In this document: positions 11,858-21,317 of the stretch, one piece after another
How positions within the stretch are numbered: position 1 is the stretch's first letter
How the letters are laid out: each line of letters begins with the position of its first letter
Assembly: GCA_902618855.1 (NCBI GenBank)
Contig: CACNCD010000004.1
Coordinates: 1-64,000, forward strand
Length of the DNA: 64,000 nt
Direction of reading: 5' to 3'
Origin: an uncultured Pelagibacteraceae bacterium
GTDB taxonomy: Bacteria > Pseudomonadota > Alphaproteobacteria > Pelagibacterales > Pelagibacteraceae
The notes under the pieces: generated by a model
The model's database searches: none
What the model was told of the DNA's origin: nothing
What the model saw: the letters and a program-made list of their open reading frames with translations, nothing else
Translations under genes and position numbers: made by a program

Positions 11858-12118
11858 ATGAAAATAAAAGATCTAATTTTACTTATAAAAAAAAAAATTA
11901 ATAAAAATTTATTAATTGAAAATATTAGCATTGAAGATAAGAGCTTTCTTCATAAAAATCATACTGGAAATGATAAAAATAAGTACCACCTCAAACTAGT
12001 TATTAAATCTAATGAACTGAAAAAAATGAAAAAAATTGAATCTACAAAAAAAATTTATTCAATTTTGGAGGAGGAAATGAAAAAAGATATTCATTCAATT
12101 CAAATCCTAATTATTTAA
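11858..12118 (+). CDS. bolA: BolA family protein
   Basis: An 86-residue BolA-like protein. It has the family pattern of an N-terminal helix, a mid-protein HLKLVIKS strand (YHLKLVIKSNEL), a helix with IYSILEEEM and a terminal IHSIQILI strand. BolA proteins act with monothiol glutaredoxins in iron-sulfur cluster handling. The gene is divergent from the J-domain/cobS/cobT set, a neighbourhood typical of alphaproteobacteria. Its 3' end overlaps aroB by 12 bases. Confidence 0.85.
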   Translation: MKIKDLILLIKKKINKNLLIENISIEDKSFLHKNHTGNDKNKYHLKLVIKSNELKKMKKIESTKKIYSILEEEMKKDIHSIQILII

Positions 12119-13213
12119 TTCTTCTTCGAAAAATTTACTTAAAACTTTTTCGTTAAAATTTAAATTCAATTTAATTCTACCAATTCTTTCAATTAAAATT
12201 AGATTTATAAGATTACTAGTATTTTTTTTATCTTTCTTCATAAAATAAATTAATCTTTTTAAATCTTTTTTAAGGAAATAATTAGTAATCTTATTTGGTA
12301 ATTTATACTTGATAAAATGATCTTTAATCTTAGAATAATTTAACTTTGATAAAAGTTTTAATTTTAGACTAAAATTTATTGCAGAATGTATTCCAAGCAA
12401 TACCGCTTCACCATGATTTAATCTTTTTGAATAATTAAGCGAAGATTCATATGCATGAGCAAAAGTGTGTCCAAAATTTAATATTTTTCTTAGACTTTTC
12501 TCTTTTTCATCTAGTTCAACAATTATTTTTTTTATCTCACAACTTTTAACTATTGATTTTTCTATGAAAGGACTTTTTAAATTTAATATTTCATTTGCAT
12601 TTTTATCTAAGAAGGAAAAAAATTTTTTTTCAAAGATTAACGAATGTTTAAATATTTCTGCGTAACCACAAATTATCTCCCTTTTTGGAAGAGTTTTTAA
12701 GAAATCAATATCAGATATAACTAATTTAGGTTGATAAAATGATCCTATTAAGTTTTTTCCAAAAGATGTATTTATTCCTGTTTTTCCACCGATAGAAGAG
12801 TCAACTTGAGCAAGAAGCGTTGTGGGAATGTTAATAAAATTAATTCCTCTCTTATAAATACTAGAGGCAAAACCTGATACATCCCCAGTAATACCACCTC
12901 CAACTGATATTAAGCAATCGTTTCTTTGAAAATTATTTTTTAATAATACAGCAAGAATTTTGTCAACATTTTTTTGGTTTTTATTTTTTTCGTTAGCATT
13001 AAATAAAAAGGTTATAATATTTTTTTTATCAAATTTTTTTAAAATTCTTGATATTAGTTTTTTTTTAATTTTATTATCAATCACAATTAAATATTTTGTG
13101 AAATATAATGAATTATTTTTTAATAATTTAGGCAAATTATTTAATAGACCTCTACCAATTATTATTGGATATTTTTGTGTTTTTGTATTTATATTTAATT
13201 TAAATTGTTTCAT
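12107..13213 (-). CDS. aroB: 3-dehydroquinate synthase
   Basis: A 368-residue AroB, which converts DAHP to 3-dehydroquinate in the shikimate pathway with NAD and a divalent metal. Visible motifs are SVGGGITGDVSGFASSIYKRG, PTTLLAQVDSSIGGKTGIN and the metal-ligand segment GHTFAHAYE followed by LNHGEAVLLG. It overlaps the upstream aroK by 14 bases, so the two are translationally coupled. Residue usage is strongly Lys/Asn-biased but the catalytic set looks intact. Confidence 0.95.
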   Translation of the reverse strand: MKQFKLNINTKTQKYPIIIGRGLLNNLPKLLKNNSLYFTKYLIVIDNKIKKKLISRILKKFDKKNIITFLFNANEKNKNQKNVDKILAVLLKNNFQRNDCLISVGGGITGDVSGFASSIYKRGINFINIPTTLLAQVDSSIGGKTGINTSFGKNLIGSFYQPKLVISDIDFLKTLPKREIICGYAEIFKHSLIFEKKFFSFLDKNANEILNLKSPFIEKSIVKSCEIKKIIVELDEKEKSLRKILNFGHTFAHAYESSLNYSKRLNHGEAVLLGIHSAINFSLKLKLLSKLNYSKIKDHFIKYKLPNKITNYFLKKDLKRLIYFMKKDKKNTSNLINLILIERIGRIKLNLNFNEKVLSKFFEEELNN

Positions 13214-13712
13214 ATAATTTAATTATATTATTAACTGTTTGAATTTTATTAAATTTATTGCAATCTATTCTAAAATTCGCCTTTATATAATTTTTTTTTC
13301 TTTTTATAATTAATTCTATAAGCTCTTTATTTGTCAATTTATTGGCAAGAGGTCTTCTTTTATTTTTCCTTATTCTATTTATTAGTGTTTCATTGCTACA
13401 ATCCAACCAAAAAGATACATGATTTGAAACTATTTCCTTTCTTAATTTTTCATTTAAGAATGCACCTCCTCCCAGCGATATGACACTTTTTTTATTTTTT
13501 AGAATTTTAAAAACAGTTTTTTCTTCCAAAGATCTAAAAAAAATTTCACTTTTTGCGGTAAATATTTGAGAAATAGTCATGTTCATTTCTTTTTCTATAA
13601 TTTTATCAGTATCATAAAATTTAAGGCCTAATTTTTTTGATACTAAATTACCAATTGTAGATTTCCCTGAAGCCATCATGCCTAGTAAAACTAGGTTTTT
13701 TTTTGATTCCAT
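13200..13712 (-). CDS. aroK: shikimate kinase
   Basis: Phosphorylates shikimate at O3. The start at 13712 (MESKKNLVLLG) is chosen over an in-frame ATG at 13775 because AroK proteins begin just before the P-loop; this gives 170 residues. GMMASGKST is the Walker A motif, then FYDTDKIIEKE (shikimate-binding Asp), the FRSLEE segment, ISLGGGAF and the lid arginine segment NKRRPLAN. The gene is followed by aroB in an overlapping pair. Confidence 0.93.
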   Translation of the reverse strand: MESKKNLVLLGMMASGKSTIGNLVSKKLGLKFYDTDKIIEKEMNMTISQIFTAKSEIFFRSLEEKTVFKILKNKKSVISLGGGAFLNEKLRKEIVSNHVSFWLDCSNETLINRIRKNKRRPLANKLTNKELIELIIKRKKNYIKANFRIDCNKFNKIQTVNNIIKLYETI

Positions 13713-13769
13713 AAGTTTCTTTATTGAAAAAACACAAATATGTCTTAATTTGAAATTAATAAACGATAT

Positions 13770-13955
13770 ATGCAATTCTACAAAAAAACAAGACCTGGTA
13801 AATACAGTCTTTTAATTAGATTCCTAATTAAGGCAGTAATTTTGTTTTTAATACTTTTTATAGCGATTGTATTGATAGATAAAATTGAATTCCCTGCACC
13901 AAACAAAAAAATTGAGAAAATTATTCCAAATGAGAATCTCAAAATTGTTAAATAA
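13770..13955 (+). CDS. small single-span membrane protein, unrecognised
   Basis: A 61-residue frame with a basic N-terminus (YKKTRPGKYS), one strongly hydrophobic helix at about residues 19-39 and a Lys-rich tail. It lies upstream of and overlaps the next exported-protein gene by 26 bases, which supports it being real and co-expressed. No family was recognised. It could be a small inner-membrane partner of the exported protein. Confidence is moderate because of its size. Confidence 0.55.
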   Translation: MQFYKKTRPGKYSLLIRFLIKAVILFLILFIAIVLIDKIEFPAPNKKIEKIIPNENLKIVK

Positions 13956-15693
13956 AATTTATTTATCAATTTTATTTTGCTTTTTATTTCTGCAAAATAT
14001 TGAATTGTACTCAAATGAACCTGTAGATATATGGAGTCTTGAGAATCAAAAGGACCTTGAGAAAAAATCTTTAAATGAAGTTGTGCAAGATGAAAATAAA
14101 TCAGAAAAAACATTGTACGAGTTACAAGGAGAAAAAAATATAAATTCTACTATAGAATTAGACTCACAATTGAAGTCAGATCAAATAGAAATTGTAGGAA
14201 TTTATGATCCATCAGAAAATGATATTACAATTGATATGTGGAAAAATTCAGATGGAAATAAAATTTTAGATCTATACAGAAAAATTCAAAAAATCGATTT
14301 ATCTCATGATTCAAAAGAAATTTTAAAAATATCGCTTCTAACTAATTCTTATGTTCCTACTAAAAATATTTCCAACGATCAATTTTTGAAACTTAAACGA
14401 GATTGGTTATTAGAGAATTCTGATTTGGATTTAATTGAAAAATATTTAATAAAAAATCAAAAAATAAAAAATAACGAAAAGTTAATAAAATTTTTAATTA
14501 ATGAATATTTATCAAAATCAGAACTTGGAAAGTCCTGCAAAGTACTTTCTAAAATCAATTATCCTACTGAAGATGAATATTTAACAAAATTTAATATTTA
14601 TTGTCTGATAAATAATAATAAAAAAGATGAGGCACAATTACAATATGATCTAAAAAGGGAGCTAGGCTTTAAAGATGATTTTTTTGAAAAAAAATTCAAT
14701 TATTTAATGAAATATGATTTATCAATTGATGAAACAGTATCTGAAGCAAGTATTTTAGATTTTCATCTGTCTCATAGAACAAACCCGAATTTTAATTTTG
14801 AACCAAATGACTCTACTAGCAAAAAAATTTGGCGTTATTTATCAACATCTAATTTATTAACAAGTATTGACAGTGTTGATTTAGAAAACGAGCAAAAAAT
14901 TTTATCAATAGAAAAGGCTACACATGAAGGGAATTATACTGAAAAAGAATTATTCGAACTTTATAAAAGATTTCAATTTAATATAAACCAACTTTTAAAT
15001 GTAAATCAATCTTATAAACTTTTAAAAAATGTCGAAAGTAGAGCACTTTTGTATCAGGGAATCTTAATAAATTCAGATATTGATAAAAAGTTAGAATTGT
15101 CAAAATTATTAAAAGAGTCATTTGTTAAAGACGAAAAAGGCAACGCATTTAAAAATGAGCTTGTTAGTATTCTGAATAAAATTGATGAAAAAGATGTTCC
15201 TTTAAATTATTCAAGATTTTATAAAAAGCATGTTCAAACTGAAAAATCTAATCTAAAAAAAATTAAAATTAATAATAAAGTAATACATCAATCAAAATTA
15301 ATTAACTATTTAAAGGGTGATTTAGACGAAGATGAAATAAAGAAGGACTTAAATGACATTCTAAAGAAAGTTAAGAAAAACAAAAAATACTTTGTTTCAA
15401 TAAAAGATATAATTTTACTAGAGACACTAAAATCAGATGGTATTAAATTTGATAAAAAATATGATTCTCTATATGAGGTTGACGACTCAAATATGCCCTC
15501 TGATTTACAGAAATTGATTGAAAATGAGGAATCTGGCCTAGTTTTGCTTAGATTAGTACAAATTCTTGGCCAAGATAATTTTGAAGATCTTGGCTCAGAA
15601 ACTCTTTTTTTTATTGTAAGTGCTTTAAATCAACTAAATATAGACAAACTTCGAAATAAAATCTTATTAAAAGTTCTACCTTTAAAAGTTTAA
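13930..15693 (+). CDS. exported alpha-helical protein of unknown function
   Basis: The start at 13930 (MRISKLLNKIYLS) is preferred to 13885 because it gives a classic signal peptide: basic n-region, hydrophobic LSILFCFLFL core, likely cleavage near LYSNE. The mature part, about 560 residues, is charged and appears all-helical with repeated leucine/isoleucine spacing, like TPR- or SLT-type helical repeats. There are two Cys around residues 195-210. It precedes def by 25 bases. No family recognised; a periplasmic scaffold or envelope role is only a guess. Confidence 0.7.
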   Translation: MRISKLLNKIYLSILFCFLFLQNIELYSNEPVDIWSLENQKDLEKKSLNEVVQDENKSEKTLYELQGEKNINSTIELDSQLKSDQIEIVGIYDPSENDITIDMWKNSDGNKILDLYRKIQKIDLSHDSKEILKISLLTNSYVPTKNISNDQFLKLKRDWLLENSDLDLIEKYLIKNQKIKNNEKLIKFLINEYLSKSELGKSCKVLSKINYPTEDEYLTKFNIYCLINNNKKDEAQLQYDLKRELGFKDDFFEKKFNYLMKYDLSIDETVSEASILDFHLSHRTNPNFNFEPNDSTSKKIWRYLSTSNLLTSIDSVDLENEQKILSIEKATHEGNYTEKELFELYKRFQFNINQLLNVNQSYKLLKNVESRALLYQGILINSDIDKKLELSKLLKESFVKDEKGNAFKNELVSILNKIDEKDVPLNYSRFYKKHVQTEKSNLKKIKINNKVIHQSKLINYLKGDLDEDEIKKDLNDILKKVKKNKKYFVSIKDIILLETLKSDGIKFDKKYDSLYEVDDSNMPSDLQKLIENEESGLVLLRLVQILGQDNFEDLGSETLFFIVSALNQLNIDKLRNKILLKVLPLKV

Positions 15694-15718
15694 AAATTGT
15701 AATAAAATAAAAACCATT

Positions 15719-16237
15719 ATGTCAATTAAGACAATTATTACAGAACCAAACAAAATTTTAAGACAGATATCTCAACCAGTTGAAAAAGTTGGGAAAGAAG
15801 AAAAAATATTAATGGATGATATGCTTGATACAATGTATGCCGCGAATGGAATAGGCTTAGCAGCAATACAAATTGGTGTACCTAAAAGAATTATTGTGAT
15901 GGATATAACGTGGGGTAAAGGAGAAAAAAGCCCTATGTATTTTGTAAATCCAGTAATTAAATATAAAGACAAAGTTAAATCAGTATATGAAGAAGGATGT
16001 TTGTCAGTTCCTAATCAGTTTGCAGAAGTAGAACGACCAAAAAATTGTAGGGTCGAATATTTAGACTACGAAGGAAAAAAAAAAATATTAGAAGCCGAAG
16101 GTTTATTGGCGACATGCATACAGCATGAAATGGATCACTTAGAAGGAATATTATTTATTGATTATTTATCAAAATTAAAAAAAAATATGATCATTAAAAA
16201 ACTTCTTAAGAATAAGCCTGATAGAATAGTTGTCTAA
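15719..16237 (+). CDS. def: peptide deformylase
   Basis: A 172-residue metalloprotease that removes the N-formyl group from nascent proteins. All three motifs are present: GIGLAAIQIG, EEGCLSVP and QHEMDHLEG, so the Cys and two His metal ligands and the catalytic Glu are intact. It is followed after 3 bases by fmt, the enzyme that adds the formyl group, and then truA, the standard proteobacterial order. Confidence 0.97.
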   Translation: MSIKTIITEPNKILRQISQPVEKVGKEEKILMDDMLDTMYAANGIGLAAIQIGVPKRIIVMDITWGKGEKSPMYFVNPVIKYKDKVKSVYEEGCLSVPNQFAEVERPKNCRVEYLDYEGKKKILEAEGLLATCIQHEMDHLEGILFIDYLSKLKKNMIIKKLLKNKPDRIVV

Positions 16238-16240
16238 TAA

Positions 16241-17170
16241 ATGCTAAAAAAAATTGTCTTTATGGGTACACCATATTTTGCTGTACCGATTTTAAAATCT
16301 TTGTATCAAAATGGATATAACGTTTCAGCAGTTTATACACAACCACCACAAAAATCTAATAGAGGTCAAAAAATAAATAAATCACCAATTCAAAATTTTT
16401 CAGAAACTTTAAATATTGAATTTAGGACTCCAACATATTTAAAAGATAATAAAGATGAATTAGAATATTTAAAAAAATTAAATCCCGATATAGCGATTGT
16501 AGTTGCTTATGGTCAAATTATCCCTAAAGAAATTTTAAATCTTCCAAAGAAAGGTTTTATAAATATTCATGCTTCGTTACTTCCAAAATGGAGAGGAGCC
16601 GCACCAATTCAAAGATCAATAATGAATTTAGATAAAGAAACGGGAATAAGTATTATGAAAATTAGTGAAAAACTTGATACTGGTCCTATATTCTGTACAT
16701 ATAAAATAAAAATTAAAGATAGTGATAATGCTCAGATTATATCAGATAAATTATCAAAATTAGCCTCAGAAAAAATATTAGAAGTAGTTGATGATATTAT
16801 TGATGATAAAATAAAACCTGTCGAACAAGATCATAGAAATGCTACATATGCTAATAAAATAAAAAAAATTGAGGGGAAAATTAATTGGAATAAAACAGCA
16901 AGAGAAATAATCGGTATTATAAATGGTTTAAATCCAAGTCCTGGGGCCTGGTTTAACTTTAGTGGTGAGAGGTATAAAATTTTAAACGCAAAAATTTCAG
17001 AAACAAATGGTAAAGCTGGCGAGGTGATGAATGATAAATTAGAAATAGGCTGTAGTGATTTGTCAATTCAAGTTTTAGAAATCCAAAGAGAGGGTAAACA
17101 ACCCCAAAAAATTAATGAATTTATACTTGGTTCTAAAATTAAAAAAGGATCTATTCTTAAATATGAATAG
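16241..17170 (+). CDS. fmt: methionyl-tRNA formyltransferase
   Basis: A 309-residue enzyme that transfers a formyl group from 10-formyl-THF to Met-tRNA. Visible are the N-terminal FMGTPYFAVP, the catalytic region NIHASLLPKWRGAAPIQRSI and the C-terminal OB-like domain beginning near KINWNKTA. The usual SLLP signature is kept. It overlaps the truA start by 8 bases, so the two are coupled. Confidence 0.96.
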   Translation: MLKKIVFMGTPYFAVPILKSLYQNGYNVSAVYTQPPQKSNRGQKINKSPIQNFSETLNIEFRTPTYLKDNKDELEYLKKLNPDIAIVVAYGQIIPKEILNLPKKGFINIHASLLPKWRGAAPIQRSIMNLDKETGISIMKISEKLDTGPIFCTYKIKIKDSDNAQIISDKLSKLASEKILEVVDDIIDDKIKPVEQDHRNATYANKIKKIEGKINWNKTAREIIGIINGLNPSPGAWFNFSGERYKILNAKISETNGKAGEVMNDKLEIGCSDLSIQVLEIQREGKQPQKINEFILGSKIKKGSILKYE

Positions 17171-17903
17171 ATACCAAATTTTAATTGAGTATGTTGGAAC
17201 AAATTTTATTGGCTGGCAAATCCAACCCAAAGGAAAATCAATCCAAAAAATTATTCAATTAAAAATATCCAAACTTCTAAAAGAAAAAATAAAATTAGTA
17301 GGTTCTGGCAGAACTGACACAGGAGTTCATGCAGAAGAACAGTCTGCACATTTTGATACAAAAAAAAAAATCGATAACTTGAATAAGTTTTTAAAATCAA
17401 TTAATTTTTTTTTAAACTCGTCACTAATTTCAATAAAAAAAATAAAAAAAAAAAATCTAAATTTTCATGCAAGATTTTCTGCAAAAGAAAGAGTTTATAA
17501 ATATGTAATATTTAATAGATCTAGTGTTCCTTCAATCGAAAAAGATAGAGGCTGGCATATTAGCAAAAAGTTAGATTTAGAATTAATGAAAAAAGGAGCC
17601 TCAAAACTTTTGGGAAAACATGATTTTTCTACATTTAGAGCATCTAGCTGTAATGCGAAATCTCCCATAAAAATAATTAAATTTATAAAAATTAAAAAAA
17701 TTAAAGATAAAATTGAAATAAAATTTACATCCCAATCTTTTTTGCAACAACAAGTAAGGTCAATGGTTGGTTGTTTAAAATACTTAGCTGAAAAAAAGTG
17801 GGATTTAAAAAAATTTGAAAAAGTCTTTAAGTCAAAAAAAAGATATTTATGTGCACCACCAGCTCCTTCACAGGGTTTGTTTTTAGAAAAAATTATCTAT
17901 TAG
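17163..17903 (+). CDS. truA: tRNA pseudouridine synthase A
   Basis: Makes pseudouridine at tRNA positions 38-40. The start at 17163 (MNRYQILIEYVGTNFIGWQ) fits the family; an earlier in-frame ATG at 17115 lies within fmt. The catalytic Asp sits in GSGRTDTGVHA, followed by FHARFSAKERVYKY and QQVRSMVGCL. Length 246 residues is normal. Its last 11 bases overlap the convergent SET-domain gene. Confidence 0.95.
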   Translation: MNRYQILIEYVGTNFIGWQIQPKGKSIQKIIQLKISKLLKEKIKLVGSGRTDTGVHAEEQSAHFDTKKKIDNLNKFLKSINFFLNSSLISIKKIKKKNLNFHARFSAKERVYKYVIFNRSSVPSIEKDRGWHISKKLDLELMKKGASKLLGKHDFSTFRASSCNAKSPIKIIKFIKIKKIKDKIEIKFTSQSFLQQQVRSMVGCLKYLAEKKWDLKKFEKVFKSKKRYLCAPPAPSQGLFLEKIIY

Positions 17904-18369
17904 TTCTATTATCTTTTTTAAATTTTTTGTTTATTCTCCATCTTGATCCTTCTCTAACAATAAAACCTACACAATTTTTTGATTTACATTTGCATGGGAA
18001 TTGTTTGTAGTCCGAGTCATAGCTGAAACCGTAATCACAAGTCAATTCTTCACCTTTTTTTATATCCTTTATAGCGGTTACCCAAATCTTTAACCCAGTA
18101 CCTTCATAATCACAATTGTTTGAACAAGAGTGATTAATTAAACGCGCTATATTCCAAGAAACATCACCATCCAAATCATATCTTCTATTTAAATTAAAAA
18201 GGTAAATCGGTTTTGTATTGTCAAACTTAGGATTTGTATCACTTTCTCTTCTTGTGATTATATTTCCAACATAATCAATAATTCTGGTTCCCTTTTTAAT
18301 ATCCTTTGTTGCATACAAGCCTTTTCCTTTTTTATCTATATTTGATTTTTTGATTCGATAAAGTTTCAT
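17893..18369 (-). CDS. SET-domain protein lysine methyltransferase
   Basis: A 158-residue protein consisting almost only of a SET domain: GKGLYATKDIKKGTRI at the start, RLINHSCSNNC (SAM-binding NHS), GEELTCDYGF (catalytic Tyr region) and a post-SET Cys cluster CKCKSKNCVG that would complete a zinc site. Such proteins methylate lysines; the bacterial target is unknown. It lies downstream of a histone-deacetylase-fold gene in the same minus-strand run, a pairing of two lysine-modifying enzymes. Confidence 0.88.
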   Translation of the reverse strand: MKLYRIKKSNIDKKGKGLYATKDIKKGTRIIDYVGNIITRRESDTNPKFDNTKPIYLFNLNRRYDLDGDVSWNIARLINHSCSNNCDYEGTGLKIWVTAIKDIKKGEELTCDYGFSYDSDYKQFPCKCKSKNCVGFIVREGSRWRINKKFKKDNRTNR

Positions 18370-18400
18370 TGAGCTTTCTATATTTATAATTTGAAAATTA

Positions 18401-19330
18401 TCAATTGAATTCTAATAATGCATCAACATGTCTCTTAGTACTATCTTGAAGTGCTTTTAAGTCATATCCACCTTCTAATATTGAGACAACTTTTCCATCA
18501 CAAAATTTTTTGGAAACTTCTAATATTCTTTTAGTTATAGTGTGGTAGTCTTCGGTCTTAAGATTAATTTGAGCAAGAGGATCATTTTCATGGGCATCAA
18601 AACCAGCACTTATCAATATAAATTGTGGTTTAAATTCATTCAATTTTTTTAATACACGTTCAAATGCATTTAAATATTCTTCCGAGCTTGTGCCTGCAGC
18701 CAAAGGTATATTTAAGATATTATTAAACTTACCTTTTTCTTTTTCGGATCCAGTTCCGGGGTAATAAGGATATTGATGAGTTGATATTAAAAGAACTTTT
18801 TCGTTTTCATAAAATATATCTGCAGTTCCGTTAGATGCGTGTACATCGAAGTCAACGATAGCTATTTTTTTATAATTATACTTTTTAAGAAGGTAATTTG
18901 CTCCTATAGCAACATTATTAAAAATACAAAAGCCCATTGCTTTATTTTTTTCGGCATGGTGACCAGGAGGCCTTACTGGACAAAAAGCATTTTTAAAATC
19001 TTTATTTTCAACCCCATCTATTGCTGTAATAATTGAACCAGCTGCATCGAATGTAGCTTTTTTACTTCCAGGAGAAATAATTGTATCACCATCTAAAGAC
19101 GAAAAACCTTTTGTTGGAAAAGATTTTTTTACTAAATCAATATAGTTTTCATCATGAGTATCTTTTAAAATTTTATCTGTAATAGTTGTTGGATTTTTCC
19201 ACAAAATATTCTTATTATTTATTTTTTTAAAGTTTTCAATAATCACAGATACCCTGGCTATCTGTTCCGGATGTCCTAGACCCGTATTGTGATCTTGGTA
19301 AGTATCAGAAGTAATTAAACCAGTTTTCAC
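18401..19330 (-). CDS. histone deacetylase family amidohydrolase
   Basis: A 309-residue arginase/deacetylase-fold protein. The active-site tandem His is in RPPGHHAEK, zinc ligands in DFDVHASNGT (Asp and His) and SAGFDAHENDPL (Asp), with EGGYDL near the end. Bacterial members deacetylate acetyl-lysine, acetylpolyamines or other acyl-amines. Its start overlaps the end of dapE by 4 bases, so it is co-translated with diaminopimelate biosynthesis genes; whether it acts on a metabolite or a protein cannot be told. Confidence 0.92.
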   Translation of the reverse strand: MKTGLITSDTYQDHNTGLGHPEQIARVSVIIENFKKINNKNILWKNPTTITDKILKDTHDENYIDLVKKSFPTKGFSSLDGDTIISPGSKKATFDAAGSIITAIDGVENKDFKNAFCPVRPPGHHAEKNKAMGFCIFNNVAIGANYLLKKYNYKKIAIVDFDVHASNGTADIFYENEKVLLISTHQYPYYPGTGSEKEKGKFNNILNIPLAAGTSSEEYLNAFERVLKKLNEFKPQFILISAGFDAHENDPLAQINLKTEDYHTITKRILEVSKKFCDGKVVSILEGGYDLKALQDSTKRHVDALLEFN

Positions 19331-20484
19331 TTAAAATAATTTTGTAAAATATTAACATAAATTTTTGTAAGATTTTTTAAATCTTTCAAAGATACAGCCT
19401 CATCAACTTTGTGCATAGTTTTTCCAACTAGACCAAATTCAAGGCCGGGAGATATAGCTTTTATAAATCGAAGGTCTGAGGTTCCACCCGTAGTAGATAA
19501 TTTTGGTCTAATTTTTGTAATTTTTTTAATAACATTTTGTATCATAAATGTTGTTTTGTTAGGCTTTGTTAAAAAAGCTTCACCAGAAACCCTATAATCA
19601 ATTGTAAACTTTGATTTATATTTTTTACTTATTTTTTTGAAAATTTTATTAAGTCTTTTCTTAATAGATTTTGAAGAATGCTTATTGTTAAACCTAATGT
19701 TAAATGTTGCCTCAGCTATTGCTGGAATAACATTGTCTGCAGTATTATTTACATTTATCTTTGTCACTTCTAAGTTTGTAGGCTGAAAATTTTTTGTACC
19801 TCTATCAAATTTAATATCTTTTAATTCTTTCAAAATTTTGACAATTGTGGTTGAAGGATTGTTTGCTCTATGAGGGTAAGCCACATGTCCTTGTAGACCA
19901 AATATTATTAATTTACCAGTTAAACTACCTCTACGACCAATTTTAATCATTTCACCTAGTTTATTTGGATTTGTTGGCTCTCCTACTAAGCAAAAATTTA
20001 TTTTCTCTTTTCTTTTTTTTAAGTATTTGACAACTTTTTTTGTGCCGTTTATCGCATCACCTTCTTCATCTCCGGTAATCAATAAACTAATTGATCCATC
20101 AAATTTTTTATTTTTTGATAAAAAAGTGTTAATAGCAGAAACAAAGGCTGCAATAGAACTTTTCATATCATTTGCGCCTCTCCCAATTAAATGTCCTTTT
20201 TTAATAGAAGGCCTAAAAGGATTTATTGTCCAATCTTTTATATTTCCTGGAGGCACAATATCGACATGACCAGCAAACATAAAATTTGGCCCTTTAGATC
20301 CTAATCTTGCATATAAATTTTTAACAGGTTCAAAACCTTTTTCTTTAAATTCTAATATTTTCGTTTTGAATCCTAACTTTTTTAAATTTTTTTCTAAAAA
20401 TTTAATTATTCCTGCGTCAGCTGGAGTGATAGATGGAAATCTGATTAGCTCTTTAGCTAATTGTAATTCATTTATTTTTGACAT
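19327..20484 (-). CDS. dapE: succinyl-diaminopimelate desuccinylase
   Basis: A 385-residue M20-family zinc hydrolase in the succinylase branch of DAP/lysine synthesis. FPSITPADAG lies near the N-terminus, metal ligands in FAGHVDIVPPG and GRGANDMKSS, the catalytic Glu in TGDEEGDA, then GEPTNP and RRGSLTGK. The C-terminal GGTSDLRF and a His in VGKTMHKVDE complete the site. It follows dapD by 2 bases. Confidence 0.95.
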   Translation of the reverse strand: MSKINELQLAKELIRFPSITPADAGIIKFLEKNLKKLGFKTKILEFKEKGFEPVKNLYARLGSKGPNFMFAGHVDIVPPGNIKDWTINPFRPSIKKGHLIGRGANDMKSSIAAFVSAINTFLSKNKKFDGSISLLITGDEEGDAINGTKKVVKYLKKRKEKINFCLVGEPTNPNKLGEMIKIGRRGSLTGKLIIFGLQGHVAYPHRANNPSTTIVKILKELKDIKFDRGTKNFQPTNLEVTKINVNNTADNVIPAIAEATFNIRFNNKHSSKSIKKRLNKIFKKISKKYKSKFTIDYRVSGEAFLTKPNKTTFMIQNVIKKITKIRPKLSTTGGTSDLRFIKAISPGLEFGLVGKTMHKVDEAVSLKDLKNLTKIYVNILQNYFK

Positions 20485-20486
20485 AA

Positions 20487-21314
20487 TTAATCTCTTAACA
20501 AATCATTAATAGATGTTTTTGATCTCGTTTTTTCATCTACTTGTTTAATTATGACTGCACAATATAACGAAGGTGCATTTTCATTTTTTTTATTTGGAAG
20601 TGATCCAGGAACTACCACTGAATATGGGGGAATTTTTCCATAAGTTATTTTACCAGTTTCTCTATCTACGATTTTAGTTGATTGTCCAATATACATTCCC
20701 ATGCTTAAAACTGAGCCTTCACCAACGATTACACCTTCAACTACTTCAGACATTGCTCCTAAAAAAACATTATCTTCAATAATAGTTGGTAGGGCTTGAG
20801 CTGGCTCTAAAACTCCTCCAACACCTGATCCTGCTGATATATGACAATTTTTTCCAATTTGACAGCAACTACCGGCTCTTGCAAAAGTGTCTATCATTGT
20901 GCCATCATCAATATAAGCACCAATGTTTACATAACATGGCATTAAAACAGCATTCTTTCCAACATAAGAACCTTTTCTCACAGGAGAATTTGGAACCATC
21001 CTAAACCCTGCTTTTTCATGATCCTCTTTTGTCCAGTCAGCAGTTTTGCCTTTTAATAAATGTGCTTTATCATACCAACTACTATATGGTCCATTAAGAT
21101 TTTCCATTGGGTAAATTCTAAAGCTTAACATAATAGCTTTTTTAATATATTGATGAGTTATCCACTCACCTTTAATTTTTTCTGCGACTCTTACTTTTCC
21201 ACAATCTAGATCAGCTATAATTTGATTTATTGCATCTTTAAGTTTTGGATCAGAATTTTGATTTATTTGGTCCTTATTTTTCCAGGCATCGTTAATAATT
21301 TTTTCTAAAGACAT
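20487..21314 (-). CDS. dapD: tetrahydrodipicolinate N-succinyltransferase
   Basis: A 275-residue hexapeptide-repeat acyltransferase that succinylates tetrahydrodipicolinate. The left-handed beta-helix region covers about residues 110-220 (VGKNAVLMPCYVNIGAYI, GDTM-like DDGTMIDTFA, GSGVGGVLEP, VEGVIVGEGSVL). It lies 2 bases from dapE and 3 bases from the upstream nucleotidase, in a compact minus-strand operon. Confidence 0.96.
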   Translation of the reverse strand: MSLEKIINDAWKNKDQINQNSDPKLKDAINQIIADLDCGKVRVAEKIKGEWITHQYIKKAIMLSFRIYPMENLNGPYSSWYDKAHLLKGKTADWTKEDHEKAGFRMVPNSPVRKGSYVGKNAVLMPCYVNIGAYIDDGTMIDTFARAGSCCQIGKNCHISAGSGVGGVLEPAQALPTIIEDNVFLGAMSEVVEGVIVGEGSVLSMGMYIGQSTKIVDRETGKITYGKIPPYSVVVPGSLPNKKNENAPSLYCAVIIKQVDEKTRSKTSINDLLRD

Positions 21315-21317
21315 AAT

